Notes: generated from the letters alone by a model not told the origin. A DNA stretch of 50,237 nucleotides from Chryseosolibacter indicum (GCF_018598585.1 NZ_JAHESD010000045.1:1-50237); one strand, 5' to 3'; shown: positions 8,350 through 17,456, counted from the first letter of the stretch. Program-made: numbers and translations.

Positions 8350-10527
8350 ATGAAAAAGCCAATTTTCCTAATTGCGGTCCTCTATGCATTTAGTACCGGT
8401 GTTAGCTGGGCGCAAAAAGATTCTGTCGACTATTTCAGTTTAAGTCTGGAGGAATTGATGAACATTCAAATCGTTTCAGCTTCAAAAAAAGCTGAAAGCT
8501 TATTTGATGCTCCTCTTTCTGCGTCAGTTCTTACAAGAGAAGAAATAAGAAACGCAGGATCTACTTCTATTATGGAAGCGCTGCGATTAATACCAGGTGT
8601 AATTGTACGAGAGCAAACAAATGGTAATTACGATATCCACGTTCGTGGTTTGGATAACGTACCTCCTAATTCTTTAATTCTATCGTCAACAAATACCACA
8701 ACATTGGTGATGATTAATAACCGGCCTGTTTATAATTACCTGCAGGGTGGCACTTTTTGGGAATCATTACCAATAGATTTAAATGATGTTGAGAAGATTG
8801 AAGTTGTACGAGGACCATCATCAACTTTGTACGGTCCTAATGCAGTATCGGGTGTTATTAATATCATAACACGTCACACTGATAAGCAGGGATGGAGCGT
8901 AAATGGAAGTACCCAATACGGCACACAAAACACGTCAATCCTTAATGGAAGGGCTGCGTATCAATTTAACGATAAATGGAGCGTGGCAGTTTCTGGTAAC
9001 TATCAAGACAGAGGAAGAGATGTAGTGTATATAAATAACAGAACAGGGGAGAAGGTTACTTCAATCGACGATCTTGGTGCTAGCGATGTAAATGCACGTT
9101 ATCCGCATCCTGATAAATCGATGATAAAGTATGGTGTAAACAGCACAATAAGTTATTCTCCAAAAGAGAAAGCCCAGTTTAACTTGAATGCAGGGCTACA
9201 GGATTCAGAAGTACAGAATATCATGTTTGATAATACAGGATCTTCAACAAACATAAATACTATTACTACAGACTCAAGGTACGTCGATTTCCAATCTTCT
9301 ACGTATGGGTTAAATACACAAATATCTTATACTGATGCCACGCAATACCCAGTTAAAGGAATGAAAGGATCACAGTATGATTATAATGTAACAGACGCAT
9401 CCCTTGAATATGAAATTCCCATAAAAGGACTTTCATTAAAACCAGGCGTAACGTATCGTAGTGCAACTTACGATGATTCACGCTATGCAAATGTAGCAGA
9501 AAAGGGAGGCATTCTAAATGGTGAAAAAACAATGGAAACCTTGGGTGGTAGCTTACGTGCAGACTACAGCTTGTTGAATGAGAAACTGAGGTTTACAGGC
9601 GGCTTGAGAATGGATAAGTTCACTCATCCTGGAGATTGGCTCCTTTCATATCAGGCAGCAGTAAACTATAAGTTAAATACGTCTAATTTATTTAGAGTAG
9701 TTTACTCTAAGGCATACCGTTCGCCTTTCATCTTCGATACCTATGTTGATTATCATTCATTACAACCCTTGGCTAACAATATGTTTATGGAAGCATCTTC
9801 AACAGGTAATAAAAATCTTGATCTGTTGAATTCGAAGATGTTTGAGCTTGGCTACAGAACCATGCTAAGAAGTAACCTCTCATTGGATATTGAAGGGTAT
9901 CATACAATAACTGAAAACTATACTGCCCTTATTCTTGGAGCAACTACAATAACACCACAAACAGCTCCTGTAATTGGTCATACTTCTTTGACTATTGAAA
10001 ATATACCGTTAAAGGTGAGGCAACAGGGTGTGACTGTTTCAGTAAACTACGTTGTTAATAAATTACAGATTAAACCTTTTGTATCATTCCAGAAGACAAA
10101 ATTGGAAGATTATTCACCTTACTTCTCGTCTACTGCAGCAACGCCGTCAGCAAGTAATAACATGGATCCTGCTACTTATAATTTCAATAACGTGTCAGAT
10201 GTAGATCATAAGTTCACTCCTTCAGCTTACGGTGGTGCGTACATTAACTATGCATTAAGCAGCAAATTCAATTTTAATCTTAATGCTTATTGGTTCTCTA
10301 AGCAGACGTTTTATCACAAAGACAATTTCACATATAAAGACGGTGTGAGAGGTGTTGAAAATATTGATTCTAAGGTATTGTTAAATGCTACCGTGTCGTA
10401 TGCACCTATTAAACAACTGAGAATATTTGTGAACGGAAGAAATCTGTTGAACAGAAAGTCTATTGAATACTACAATAGCGACGCAACGCCTGCGATGATA
10501 TTTGGTGGAATTAATTTCGATTTCTAA
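8350..10527 (+). CDS. TonB-dependent outer membrane receptor
   Basis: A signal peptide (about 1-21, ending SWAQ) is followed by an LSLEELMNIQIVSASKK segment, which resembles the TonB box and start of the plug in CirA/BtuB-like receptors. The plug domain (about 45-170) has the marks LTREEIRNAGSTSIMEAL, IHVRGLDN, DVEKIEVVRGP and SGVINIITR. The remaining 550 residues alternate strands typical of a 22-strand barrel and end in a terminal aromatic residue (FDF). There is no N-terminal carboxypeptidase-like domain and no SusD partner next to it, so it is not a SusC-type receptor. Its ligand (siderophore, cobalamin or another) is unknown. A strong terminator follows. Confidence 0.93.
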   Translation: MKKPIFLIAVLYAFSTGVSWAQKDSVDYFSLSLEELMNIQIVSASKKAESLFDAPLSASVLTREEIRNAGSTSIMEALRLIPGVIVREQTNGNYDIHVRGLDNVPPNSLILSSTNTTTLVMINNRPVYNYLQGGTFWESLPIDLNDVEKIEVVRGPSSTLYGPNAVSGVINIITRHTDKQGWSVNGSTQYGTQNTSILNGRAAYQFNDKWSVAVSGNYQDRGRDVVYINNRTGEKVTSIDDLGASDVNARYPHPDKSMIKYGVNSTISYSPKEKAQFNLNAGLQDSEVQNIMFDNTGSSTNINTITTDSRYVDFQSSTYGLNTQISYTDATQYPVKGMKGSQYDYNVTDASLEYEIPIKGLSLKPGVTYRSATYDDSRYANVAEKGGILNGEKTMETLGGSLRADYSLLNEKLRFTGGLRMDKFTHPGDWLLSYQAAVNYKLNTSNLFRVVYSKAYRSPFIFDTYVDYHSLQPLANNMFMEASSTGNKNLDLLNSKMFELGYRTMLRSNLSLDIEGYHTITENYTALILGATTITPQTAPVIGHTSLTIENIPLKVRQQGVTVSVNYVVNKLQIKPFVSFQKTKLEDYSPYFSSTAATPSASNNMDPATYNFNNVSDVDHKFTPSAYGGAYINYALSSKFNFNLNAYWFSKQTFYHKDNFTYKDGVRGVENIDSKVLLNATVSYAPIKQLRIFVNGRNLLNRKSIEYYNSDATPAMIFGGINFDF

Positions 10528-10551
10528 TATTCTATACAACCTGTTAATTTT

Positions 10552-10588
10552 AAAAACTCCTGACTTTGTTAGGAGTTTTTTTATTTTT
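10552..10588 (+). terminator. Rho-independent terminator after the TonB-dependent receptor
   Basis: AAAAACTCCT (10552-10561) pairs perfectly with AGGAGTTTTT (10571-10580) around a 9-base loop, and the T-rich tract continues after the stem. It lies 25 bases after the receptor stop codon. Confidence 0.85.
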
Positions 10589-10609
10589 TATCCTACTCCT
10601 AAAACTTGT

Positions 10610-10625
10610 TGACATAGGGTTGTCA
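10610..10625. promoter_or_regulatory. Inverted repeat, candidate operator before the DinB-family gene
   Basis: TGACA (10610-10614) and TGTCA (10621-10625) flank a 6-base spacer. A TTTCTTTG motif at 10637-10644, one base off the Bacteroidota -7 consensus, follows closely. The repeat therefore lies where a repressor would block the promoter of the DinB-family gene. TGTCA/TGACA half sites are known for some PadR- and WYL-type regulators; the link is an inference, and no such regulator is adjacent. Confidence 0.4.
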
Positions 10626-10687
10626 CCCCACCTCCTTTTCTTTGCATCATAAACATAAGGTCAATCACAAATTAAAACTCAAACACC

Positions 10688-11203
10688 ATGGAAAAAGACA
10701 TCTTAGAACCAGCAACAACCAACAAGGCGGTAGTATTAACAGCTGATGTGCTTCTAAAGCAATGGCAAGGACACAGAGGACTTACAAGAAGGACCATTGA
10801 GGCATTTCCTGAGGATAAATTGTTTAATTACTCTATAGGTGGCATGCGTCCTTTTGCTCAATTGGCAATTGAAATGCTAACCATGGGCGCGCCAGGAATT
10901 CGTGGTATTGTAACCCGCAAATGGCCTTCTTATGAGCAAGTGGATAGTGAATTTAAGAACATAAAAACGAAGGCGCAGCTTCTTGAAGCCTGGGATAAAG
11001 CAACCGAAGAAATTAATGAGCTTTGGCCGCAAATACCAGCTGGACGTTTTCAAGAAATTGAAAAGGTATTTGGTCAGTGGGAAGGCCCGGTTTATTGGTC
11101 ACTTTTTTACTTTATCGATAATGAAATTCACCACCGTGGCCAGGGTTATGTATACCTTAGATCGTTAGGAATTGAACCCCCTCCATTCTGGGACAGAAAC
11201 TAA
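10688..11203 (+). CDS. DinB-family protein
   Basis: The protein is a DinB/YfiT-like four-helix bundle, a superfamily that includes metal-dependent thiol transferases and many damage- or stress-induced proteins of unknown reaction. The C-terminal signature IHHRGQGYVYLRSLG at about 147-161 is diagnostic, followed by the PPPFW end common to this subgroup. The usual metal triad is incomplete: the His three residues before the HH pair is Asn145, and no His stands out in the central helix near residues 55-65, where the GGMRPFAQLA segment lies. Its activity may therefore differ from that of the metal-binding members. A terminator precedes it and a palindromic candidate operator lies in its promoter region, so it is probably monocistronic. 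Confidence 0.88.
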   Translation: MEKDILEPATTNKAVVLTADVLLKQWQGHRGLTRRTIEAFPEDKLFNYSIGGMRPFAQLAIEMLTMGAPGIRGIVTRKWPSYEQVDSEFKNIKTKAQLLEAWDKATEEINELWPQIPAGRFQEIEKVFGQWEGPVYWSLFYFIDNEIHHRGQGYVYLRSLGIEPPPFWDRN

Positions 11204-11222
11204 TAAATTGAATTGTAAAATT

Positions 11223-11349
11223 GGCGGTCTCAAAGTCTTATAAGTTAAGTACCGTTATCATTACGAAGTGTGATCCTCATCAAGTTTTGGTATCTATTTA
11301 GAGTATTGCTTCACTGCGTTCGCAAAGAAGATTGACTTTTGAGACTGCC
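11223..11349. repeat. Degenerate REP/MITE-like palindromic element
   Basis: The outer arms GGCGGTCTCAAAGTC (11223-11237) and GACTTTTGAGACTGCC (11334-11349) are near-perfect inverted copies about 96 bases apart. Inside, ATTACGAAGTG near 11260 and TTGCTTCACTGCGTTCGCAA near 11305-11325 form a second, imperfect inverted pair. Both patterns resemble short dispersed palindromes in many Bacteroidota genomes that contain GTCTCAAAAGTC ends and a CATTGCGAAG...GAAGCAAT core. It sits between convergent genes, a usual place for such elements, and could also stop transcription. Confidence 0.55.
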
Positions 11350-11379
11350 TCTTTATTTTGATTTCCCTTCAGCGAAGCA

Positions 11380-12897
11380 CTACTTGTAGTAATAATTTGA
11401 ATATCGCTTCAGGTTTTCGTTGTTGTACGCAGTAACAGATTGTGTGGGGTATCCCTCTGCGTCGTATTCGTAGGTATAAGACAACGGAATAACTTCAGGA
11501 AAGGCACAGCCTACGTAGTTTACATTGTTTGTGATTCGATTACTAATGGAATAATTCCGGAATGAGTAATCCACGTATCCCAAATGCCTGAATGGATTTA
11601 TTTTCTTATCGTAAATATAAGTCCCATCACTGCAATGTTGACCCCAGCGGCTTGTGTTGTCTTTCACAATGTTCTTTGATTTATACTCAAAGTGATAATT
11701 AAAACTTTGATCATTTGAAAAGGTATACGTAGCATCTATAACTCTATCAGTGTAACTATAACTTATGTTTACTTCAGAATCTACGCCAGCAGTGATGTCC
11801 TTTCTAATTATTTTCGAAACATTGTTATTCGAGGTATACTCGTAAAACGTTTCTGTATTTAATCGGTTTTGCTCAAAACTGCGATCGGTAATCTTAGATA
11901 CAAGACCGTTTTCGTAAATTAAAGTTGAATAGCTTTCCGGAATGAATTCGTTGGAAGAATATTTATAGGACGTAATGGTGAGTAACTTTCCGTCAGCATT
12001 ATAATCGTAAGTTATTTTACTCTCAGGTATAAGCGGCCCGTTCTTTTGCTTCTCTGCATAAGTAATATAATGAGATAATTTTTTTCCAGCAGCGCTGCCT
12101 CCGAAAACATAGGTTACCGGATAGGGACCATCAGAACGGTTTTGCCACAGGTAGTTACCTTTTATTGTTTGTTCGTCTGTTATACCAAGTGATATGGTTT
12201 GAATTGTATATCGGTATAGTCCTGCTTTGATTGAAATTTCTTTTTCAATACCTGTGTAGTGGAAGTCTTCGTGAGATTTTAGATTTCCTTCTTCGTCATA
12301 TCCTTTAACTGTTACAATGGCGTCAACATCCTGATAAATAATGTTTCCGATAAGCAATTCAACTTTGAGTTTTATATTCATTAATGATGGTGCTTCAGGT
12401 AATTGATGTCCAAACGTTACATAACCGAAACTTTCAGGTGTATCGTTGCTGGTAAGTGCGAGTACAGGCGCTACTACATCTGTAAGTTTGGGTGAACCAC
12501 TTTTGAATACAATTGGTAAAGATCCTGGTACTACATAAGCCATGTCAGAACCTTTTACAGGAGAGGCGTAAATTGCTTTATTTTCATGATCCAGAACAAG
12601 GAAAGAGACAAGCTGATAGTTACCCGGAATTAAGTCAAGACCTTCGCTCGTAAACCCATTACTCGATCTGCTAAATGTTAGATGTTTGTTTTCGTGAACA
12701 AGATTTCCTGCCTCGTCTGCAACAGTGACAACAACTGTGGATGGTGTTGTACTATTGGATTGGCCTTCAGCATTTCTTGCAATGTTGTAGGAAAACGAAA
12801 TGGAATTATTCTGTGTCGAAGAAAATTCTTCATTGTCACATCCCATTAGTGTTAAGAATAACGTTAACACAGGTAATGAGCTTCTAAGGTTCTTCAT
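11380..12897 (-). CDS. Lipoprotein with YD-repeat-like C-terminal half
   Basis: The N-terminus has a lipoprotein signal with lipobox LMGC (Cys at about residue 20), so it should be lipid-anchored, probably in the outer membrane. Residues 30-130 look beta-rich (VVVTVADEAGNLV, LIPGNYQLVSFLV), similar to adhesin or FimB/Mfa-like domains. The second half carries repeated YDYNADGK, YEYTSNNNVSK and YEYDAEGYP units, as in YD-repeat or DUF4595-type proteins, which often form extended beta structures. Function is unknown; a surface role is plausible. It is convergent with the DinB-family gene across the REP-like element. Confidence 0.72.
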   Translation of the reverse strand: MKNLRSSLPVLTLFLTLMGCDNEEFSSTQNNSISFSYNIARNAEGQSNSTTPSTVVVTVADEAGNLVHENKHLTFSRSSNGFTSEGLDLIPGNYQLVSFLVLDHENKAIYASPVKGSDMAYVVPGSLPIVFKSGSPKLTDVVAPVLALTSNDTPESFGYVTFGHQLPEAPSLMNIKLKVELLIGNIIYQDVDAIVTVKGYDEEGNLKSHEDFHYTGIEKEISIKAGLYRYTIQTISLGITDEQTIKGNYLWQNRSDGPYPVTYVFGGSAAGKKLSHYITYAEKQKNGPLIPESKITYDYNADGKLLTITSYKYSSNEFIPESYSTLIYENGLVSKITDRSFEQNRLNTETFYEYTSNNNVSKIIRKDITAGVDSEVNISYSYTDRVIDATYTFSNDQSFNYHFEYKSKNIVKDNTSRWGQHCSDGTYIYDKKINPFRHLGYVDYSFRNYSISNRITNNVNYVGCAFPEVIPLSYTYEYDAEGYPTQSVTAYNNENLKRYSNYYYK

Positions 12898-13035
12898 TGA
12901 ATAACCTGGAATTAATTAAGTTAAAGATTGAACGGGAAGGTTTATGGTCGGTAGTGCCTTTTAACTGATTAAAGCAGCAAAAGGTTTTGGTTTTCCGTAA
13001 GAAATTTCATTTAATTTATGGGTTCAATTAAAGCA

Positions 13036-13053
13036 AAGCATCAGTCGATGCTT
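13036..13053. promoter_or_regulatory. Perfect hairpin upstream of the receiver-protein gene
   Basis: AAGCATC (13036-13042) and GATGCTT (13047-13053) pair perfectly around AGTC, ending 21 bases before the start codon at 13075. There is no T-tract to make it a terminator. It may be an operator or a leader stem. Confidence 0.35.
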
Positions 13054-13074
13054 AAAATGAATATATAAGAAACA

Positions 13075-13428
13075 ATGCCAGTGAAAGTACTTATCGTTGA
13101 TGATGAATCACTAGATCTATTTATAAGTAAAAAGATATTAAGTTTTCAATATGAAGTTTCCGGGTTCACCTCAGTTGATGAAGCTATAGGGTGGGCAAAG
13201 GAGAACACCTTTGAAGCTGTATTGGTAGATTATTATCTTACCGCAGGCGTTACTGCTGGTCAGGTGTTAAAGCAGCTTACTTCTGTAAAGCCGAAAAGTT
13301 ATAAGGCTTTTGTGCTTTCCAGTTTTGTTGGAGATGAGCAGATTAAAGAGCTTAAGAAGCTTGGTTTTGATGATGTAATTTTAAAGCCACTTACCATTGA
13401 ACGTTTTCAGGAAGCAATTGCTAAATGA
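13075..13428 (+). CDS. Single-domain response regulator (receiver only)
   Basis: The 117-residue protein is a complete CheY-like receiver with no output domain. The acidic pocket is DDE at 9-11, the phosphoacceptor is Asp52 in VLVDYYL, the switch Ser/Thr is in LSS at 81-83, and the conserved Lys is Lys104 in LKPL. It would pass a signal by protein contact or act as a phosphate sink. Only nine bases separate it from the convergent end of the TPR histidine kinase gene, a natural partner candidate although the two are on opposite strands. Confidence 0.88.
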   Translation: MPVKVLIVDDESLDLFISKKILSFQYEVSGFTSVDEAIGWAKENTFEAVLVDYYLTAGVTAGQVLKQLTSVKPKSYKAFVLSSFVGDEQIKELKKLGFDDVILKPLTIERFQEAIAK

Positions 13429-13437
13429 TAACTTGGA

Positions 13438-15477
13438 TTAGCTAATAATTACTTCGGCTAAGGTATTTACCTGGCTTTTCGGGACAGAGAAAGAGAAGAT
13501 GGAGCCCTTACCCACTTCGCTTTCCACCCATATTCTGCCTCCATTCTTTTCGACAAATTCTTTACAAAGAATCAGTCCCAGGCCTGTTCCTTTTTCGTCT
13601 GCTGTGCCTTTGGTAGAATGTTTTGTGTCTATTCTAAAAAGTTTGTTTAGAATGTCTTTACTCATTCCTACGCCTGTATCAGTAACAGAGATAATAAATT
13701 CATTTGTGTTTTCCCTGGCGGATAAGGTAATTGTCCCTCCCTCAGGAGTAAATTTAATGGCATTCGAGGTAAGGTTTCTGATAACCGTGTTTATAGAATG
13801 TTTGTGGAGGTCTACATTCAACGGATTCAGATTTGAATTTACAAGTGTTATTTTTTTGTTCTGCGCCTGGGCCGCCAGAAGTTGCCTGTTACCTTCGAGC
13901 AGTTGATTAAGGTCAAATGGTTCTGGTTTAAACTCAATGTTACCTGTTTGTGATCTTGACCACTCAAGAAGATTCTCAAGCAGATCAAATAAGTTCTTTA
14001 ATGATTTATCAAGGTCTTTTGCCAGCATCCTGATCTCATCTTTGCTGAGGCTGTCTGTATGGTTGATAAGCAAACCTGAGAAAGATGTAAAGGAGTTTAA
14101 CGGGCCTTTCAGGTCGTGACTAATAATAGAGAAGAATTTGTCTTTTGTTGCGTTTAGTTCCTGTAGCTGAAGGTTCTGCTCCTGTACAGTTTTATTGGCA
14201 GCTTGCAGCTTTTTGTTAGACCTGCGTTGTAATATATAACTTACCAATATCAATACTACAATTATGGTACCTAATCCAAGAATGGTAAAGAGTAGTTTTT
14301 GGAGTTCTTTCTGCGCCGCTATTTTACGTTCACTTTGAGTACGGATATTTTCGAGCCTGGCTATAACAGATTCTTTTTGATTGAGGGTGTGCTTATTCTG
14401 GGTCTCATCTACTTGTTTGGCATCTTTTTCAAGGGAAATCAGCTCATTGAGAAGCACATATTCTTCCTTATACTTCAGTGCGTTGCTATAGTCTTTCAGT
14501 GCTTTATAACACTCACTCAGGTGTTCATAAGTTTTGAGTAATACAAGTTGATCTTTTAAAACCTGACCTTCTTCCATTGCTTTTAAAAAAGCAGTTACCG
14601 CTTTTTCTATGTTATTCTGACTTTGATAAAGAATACCGAGGTTGTTATAGGTCTCTGCAAGTCCCTTTTTGTCTTTGAGTTTTTGTCTGATTTCAACCGC
14701 TACTTCAAAATTTGCCAGTGCTTTTCCCTCGTTCTTCATGAGCCAGTAAAGCTCGCCAATATCATTTAGCGACTGGGCTTCTCCCTTCTTATCACCAAAA
14801 TTTCTTCTTAACGATAAGGCTTTTTTATGTGTGACAAGGGCTTCATCATAATTATCCTGAAGTGTAAGCAGGTGAGCAATATTGAATAATGCTTCAGCTT
14901 CTACACCAGCATCTTCAATTTGCTCTGCATACCTCAGCACATTCTGATAGTAATCATAAGCGCCTTCCCGGTTTTTAAGCACCGCGTTAATTTTTCCTAG
15001 TTTGTTCAGGATGTGGACCTGGGTGTAATAATTCTCGGTGGGGTAGTTTATTTCACGGGCTTGTTCCAGGTATTGAACACTCTTCTGATTATCATTTACT
15101 TCTTCAAATACCTGTGCAATGGCGATGTAACTTATTACTTTTTCGTCAATAAGCTTAAGTGAATCCTCAATAGATAAACCTTTAATGAAATGGTTCATCG
15201 CAGAATCATAATTGAACCCTACCAGGTAAAGGAGACCAAGCTCGTTATGAAGTTTTGCTGCAGTAATAAGGTCTTGAGCTTCTTCGGCATCCACTACTTT
15301 TTGCTCATTCTGCTTAATAACTGTTTCAATTTGTTTATTGTTGGAGCTGAAAAAGCTTTTATACCAGTCCAAAAGTGGTTCACTGCTCTGTGCTGATAAT
15401 GTAGTATTTAAAACTATCAGAACGAGAAGTGTAAAGCCAAATTTGATCTTTGATAACATCCGAAAAAAATTTCTCAA
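13438..15477 (-). CDS. TPR-containing sensor histidine kinase
   Basis: A signal sequence (about 8-30) leads into a periplasmic array of TPR units (about 75-350) with consensus pieces such as AEALFNIAHLLTLQDNYDEAL and AETYNNLGILYQSQNNIEKAV. A single membrane helix follows at about 395-417, then a coiled coil, the HisKA domain with phosphoacceptor His454 in SHDLKGPLNSF, and a HATPase domain with NAIKF (N box), DTGVG, FRID and GTGLGL motifs. It is a complete kinase of a layout common in Bacteroidota. An internal Met at residue 7 could be the true start. The convergent receiver gene is its likeliest partner by position. Confidence 0.92.
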   Translation of the reverse strand: MRNFFRMLSKIKFGFTLLVLIVLNTTLSAQSSEPLLDWYKSFFSSNNKQIETVIKQNEQKVVDAEEAQDLITAAKLHNELGLLYLVGFNYDSAMNHFIKGLSIEDSLKLIDEKVISYIAIAQVFEEVNDNQKSVQYLEQAREINYPTENYYTQVHILNKLGKINAVLKNREGAYDYYQNVLRYAEQIEDAGVEAEALFNIAHLLTLQDNYDEALVTHKKALSLRRNFGDKKGEAQSLNDIGELYWLMKNEGKALANFEVAVEIRQKLKDKKGLAETYNNLGILYQSQNNIEKAVTAFLKAMEEGQVLKDQLVLLKTYEHLSECYKALKDYSNALKYKEEYVLLNELISLEKDAKQVDETQNKHTLNQKESVIARLENIRTQSERKIAAQKELQKLLFTILGLGTIIVVLILVSYILQRRSNKKLQAANKTVQEQNLQLQELNATKDKFFSIISHDLKGPLNSFTSFSGLLINHTDSLSKDEIRMLAKDLDKSLKNLFDLLENLLEWSRSQTGNIEFKPEPFDLNQLLEGNRQLLAAQAQNKKITLVNSNLNPLNVDLHKHSINTVIRNLTSNAIKFTPEGGTITLSARENTNEFIISVTDTGVGMSKDILNKLFRIDTKHSTKGTADEKGTGLGLILCKEFVEKNGGRIWVESEVGKGSIFSFSVPKSQVNTLAEVIIS

Positions 15478-15599
15478 AATTGAATAAAAAGCGGGAGGAT
15501 ATTAAATGGAAGTTATGCCGAAACTTACATTTTAAATTACGAGGGAAAGCACCTTTCTGATTTAATCTGTATTTTTTCGGCAAGAAAGTTCCTAAGTGA

Positions 15600-15896
15600 T
15601 TATGAAATAGCTCCGCCTTCCAATCGCCGCTGCGAATTTACCAACGTCAATTGCTTAGGTTTGCCTTGATGACAATCTACTATAGGGTAGTGTTTGTCAT
15701 TTATACCTGCCATTCGTGCTCCTTCCCGGTTCATTAAACGATTTAACGGCTTTGATATTACTTTACCATAAGCCGCTTGATTGTTGCTGGCTACTGTCAG
15801 ATAAATCTCTGCAACGTAAATACCGGGGAAACTCTTGAGCAGGAGGAAAGAAACCCTCAGCAAAACTTCCGGCAATGAAAGGATATCATGACCCAC
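15600..15896 (-). CDS. Doubtful hypothetical ORF
   Basis: A 98-codon frame opens with GTG, with no usable ATG near the start. The predicted protein has a hydrophobic N-terminal third and a polar C-terminal third rich in K, R and N, and no recognised motif. It fills most of a 680-base stretch between the TPR kinase and the AsmA-like gene where no better gene is seen. It may be a small unknown protein, a decayed fragment, or a chance ORF. Confidence 0.3.
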   Translation of the reverse strand: MGHDILSLPEVLLRVSFLLLKSFPGIYVAEIYLTVASNNQAAYGKVISKPLNRLMNREGARMAGINDKHYPIVDCHQGKPKQLTLVNSQRRLEGGAIS

Positions 15897-15997
15897 TCTC
15901 TTACATAAATTCTCCTCGGCGTCAACGTTGTTGGAAGCAAGGCTATGCCTGCTTATTGTAACAAATTAGACAAAATGGTACGGTACCTTAAAGATCA

Positions 15998-16014
15998 GGC
16001 TGTCAAAGACAGCC
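15998..16014. other. Tight perfect hairpin in a gene-poor stretch
   Basis: GGCTGTC and GACAGCC pair perfectly around AAA. Neither strand has a strong T-tract after it. A near-palindrome GGTACGGTACC lies about 20 bases upstream. The roughly 270 bases from 15897 to the AsmA-like start hold no other recognisable feature. Confidence 0.35.
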
Positions 16015-16162
16015 CTCGGTTATCGACAGTTGCATGAAGTTTAAACAACAAACCAATTTAATAGGTTAACAAGACGCCACTTCAATCGGCTAGTGACACC
16101 GGCTTTTTAGCGTGTAATGGCATAACCTTTTTATTATTCAACGCCGACTTCAATGATTGGAA

Positions 16163-17341
16163 ATGAATAGGAAGATATCTAAAAAGCAAAAAATATTTCG
16201 CGTATTGCTGATTTTGGTGGTGTTGGTTGTGGCTGTGAGGCTGGCACTTCCTTATGTTATTTTGAAATATGCTAATAATACCTTGGACAGGAAGCTTCCA
16301 GGATACAGAGGTCATATCAATGATATAGATCTCTCCATAATCAGGGGCGCTTATAAAATAGACAGTATCTACATTAATAAAGTCGATACCGTTACAAAAA
16401 AGGAAACTCCTTTTTTTGCAGCTTCTCTTATTGACCTTTCGGTAGAATGGAAAGCCCTTTTAAAGGGAGAGGTTGTTGGCGAGGTCATCTTCGATAAGCC
16501 TCTGCTTCGGTTTACCAAAGATAAAGTAGAGCCTAAAGATGTAAAGGAAGATTCAACGGGATTTAAGCAAGTACTTGATAACCTTATGCCGCTTAGTATT
16601 AACCGTTTTGAAGTGAAGGACGGGAACATACAATACATTGATGAACACTCGACCCCAAAAGTCGACATTAACATGACGAATACCGACATCATAGCTCTGA
16701 ATTTGAGAAATAGTTATGATTCTGCTGAAATGCTTCCTGCAAGCATTTACGCCAAAGCAAATATTTACGACGGTACACTTACATTAAATGTAAAATTGAA
16801 TCCCCTTGCGGAAGTACCAACTTTTGATATGAACGCTGAGATAAGAGATACGAAACTTGTAAAAGTTAATGATTTCTTTAAGGCTTATGCAAAGATTGAT
16901 GTGAACGCAGGTACTTTTGGACTTTACACGGAGCTCGCCGCAAAGGATGGAAGATTTGACGGTTATGTAAAACCAATTCTTAAAGACCTTGATATTCTAG
17001 GACATGAAGATAGAAAAGATAACCTTTTCAGAAAAGCGTGGGAAGCGGTTGCGGGAGGTGTGGCAGAGGTTTTTGAGAATCAACCCAAAGATAGAGTTGC
17101 AACTAAAATTCCATTACAGGGATCAATAAAACAACTGGATACTAATGTTTGGTATGCAATAGGCATTGTCTTGCAAAATGCATTTATCCAGGCGTTGCAA
17201 CCTTCCATCGATCAGGAGATCAACATTGCTTCTGTAGGTAATGTTAGAGATCAGAAAAAGAATCTACTTGAAAAGGTGTTTGGAGGTAAGGACAAGAAAG
17301 ACGACAAAAAAGATAAAGACAAAAACGATAAAAAGGATTAA
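16163..17341 (+). CDS. AsmA-like / DUF748 membrane-anchored protein
   Basis: An N-terminal membrane anchor (about 10-34) precedes a beta-rich extracytoplasmic region. Segments such as INDIDLSIIRGAYKIDSI and PLSINRFEVKDGNIQYID fit the DUF748/AsmA-like family, whose members span the periplasm and are linked to lipid transport or envelope maintenance. The C-terminal 25 residues are an unusual run of Lys and Asp (KDKKDDKKDKDKNDKKD), probably a disordered charged tail. The start chosen is the ATG at 16163; a TTG two codons earlier is possible. It appears to be transcribed alone, 115 bases before the methyltransferase gene. Confidence 0.8.
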   Translation: MNRKISKKQKIFRVLLILVVLVVAVRLALPYVILKYANNTLDRKLPGYRGHINDIDLSIIRGAYKIDSIYINKVDTVTKKETPFFAASLIDLSVEWKALLKGEVVGEVIFDKPLLRFTKDKVEPKDVKEDSTGFKQVLDNLMPLSINRFEVKDGNIQYIDEHSTPKVDINMTNTDIIALNLRNSYDSAEMLPASIYAKANIYDGTLTLNVKLNPLAEVPTFDMNAEIRDTKLVKVNDFFKAYAKIDVNAGTFGLYTELAAKDGRFDGYVKPILKDLDILGHEDRKDNLFRKAWEAVAGGVAEVFENQPKDRVATKIPLQGSIKQLDTNVWYAIGIVLQNAFIQALQPSIDQEINIASVGNVRDQKKNLLEKVFGGKDKKDDKKDKDKNDKKD

Positions 17342-17456
17342 TTGAAAGAGTGGTTTTTTGAAAAATGTTCGACAATGAGCCTTTTTTGCCTTAGACGATC
17401 ATTTTCTGATACAATACTTTTATGTTCCATCCGTCTCATAAGGCAGAACATCAATA

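Noticed and set aside
15380-15583. 67-codon minus-strand frame overlapping the TPR kinase start
   Set aside because: It overlaps the kinase's N-terminus out of frame and shows no protein-like composition or motif.
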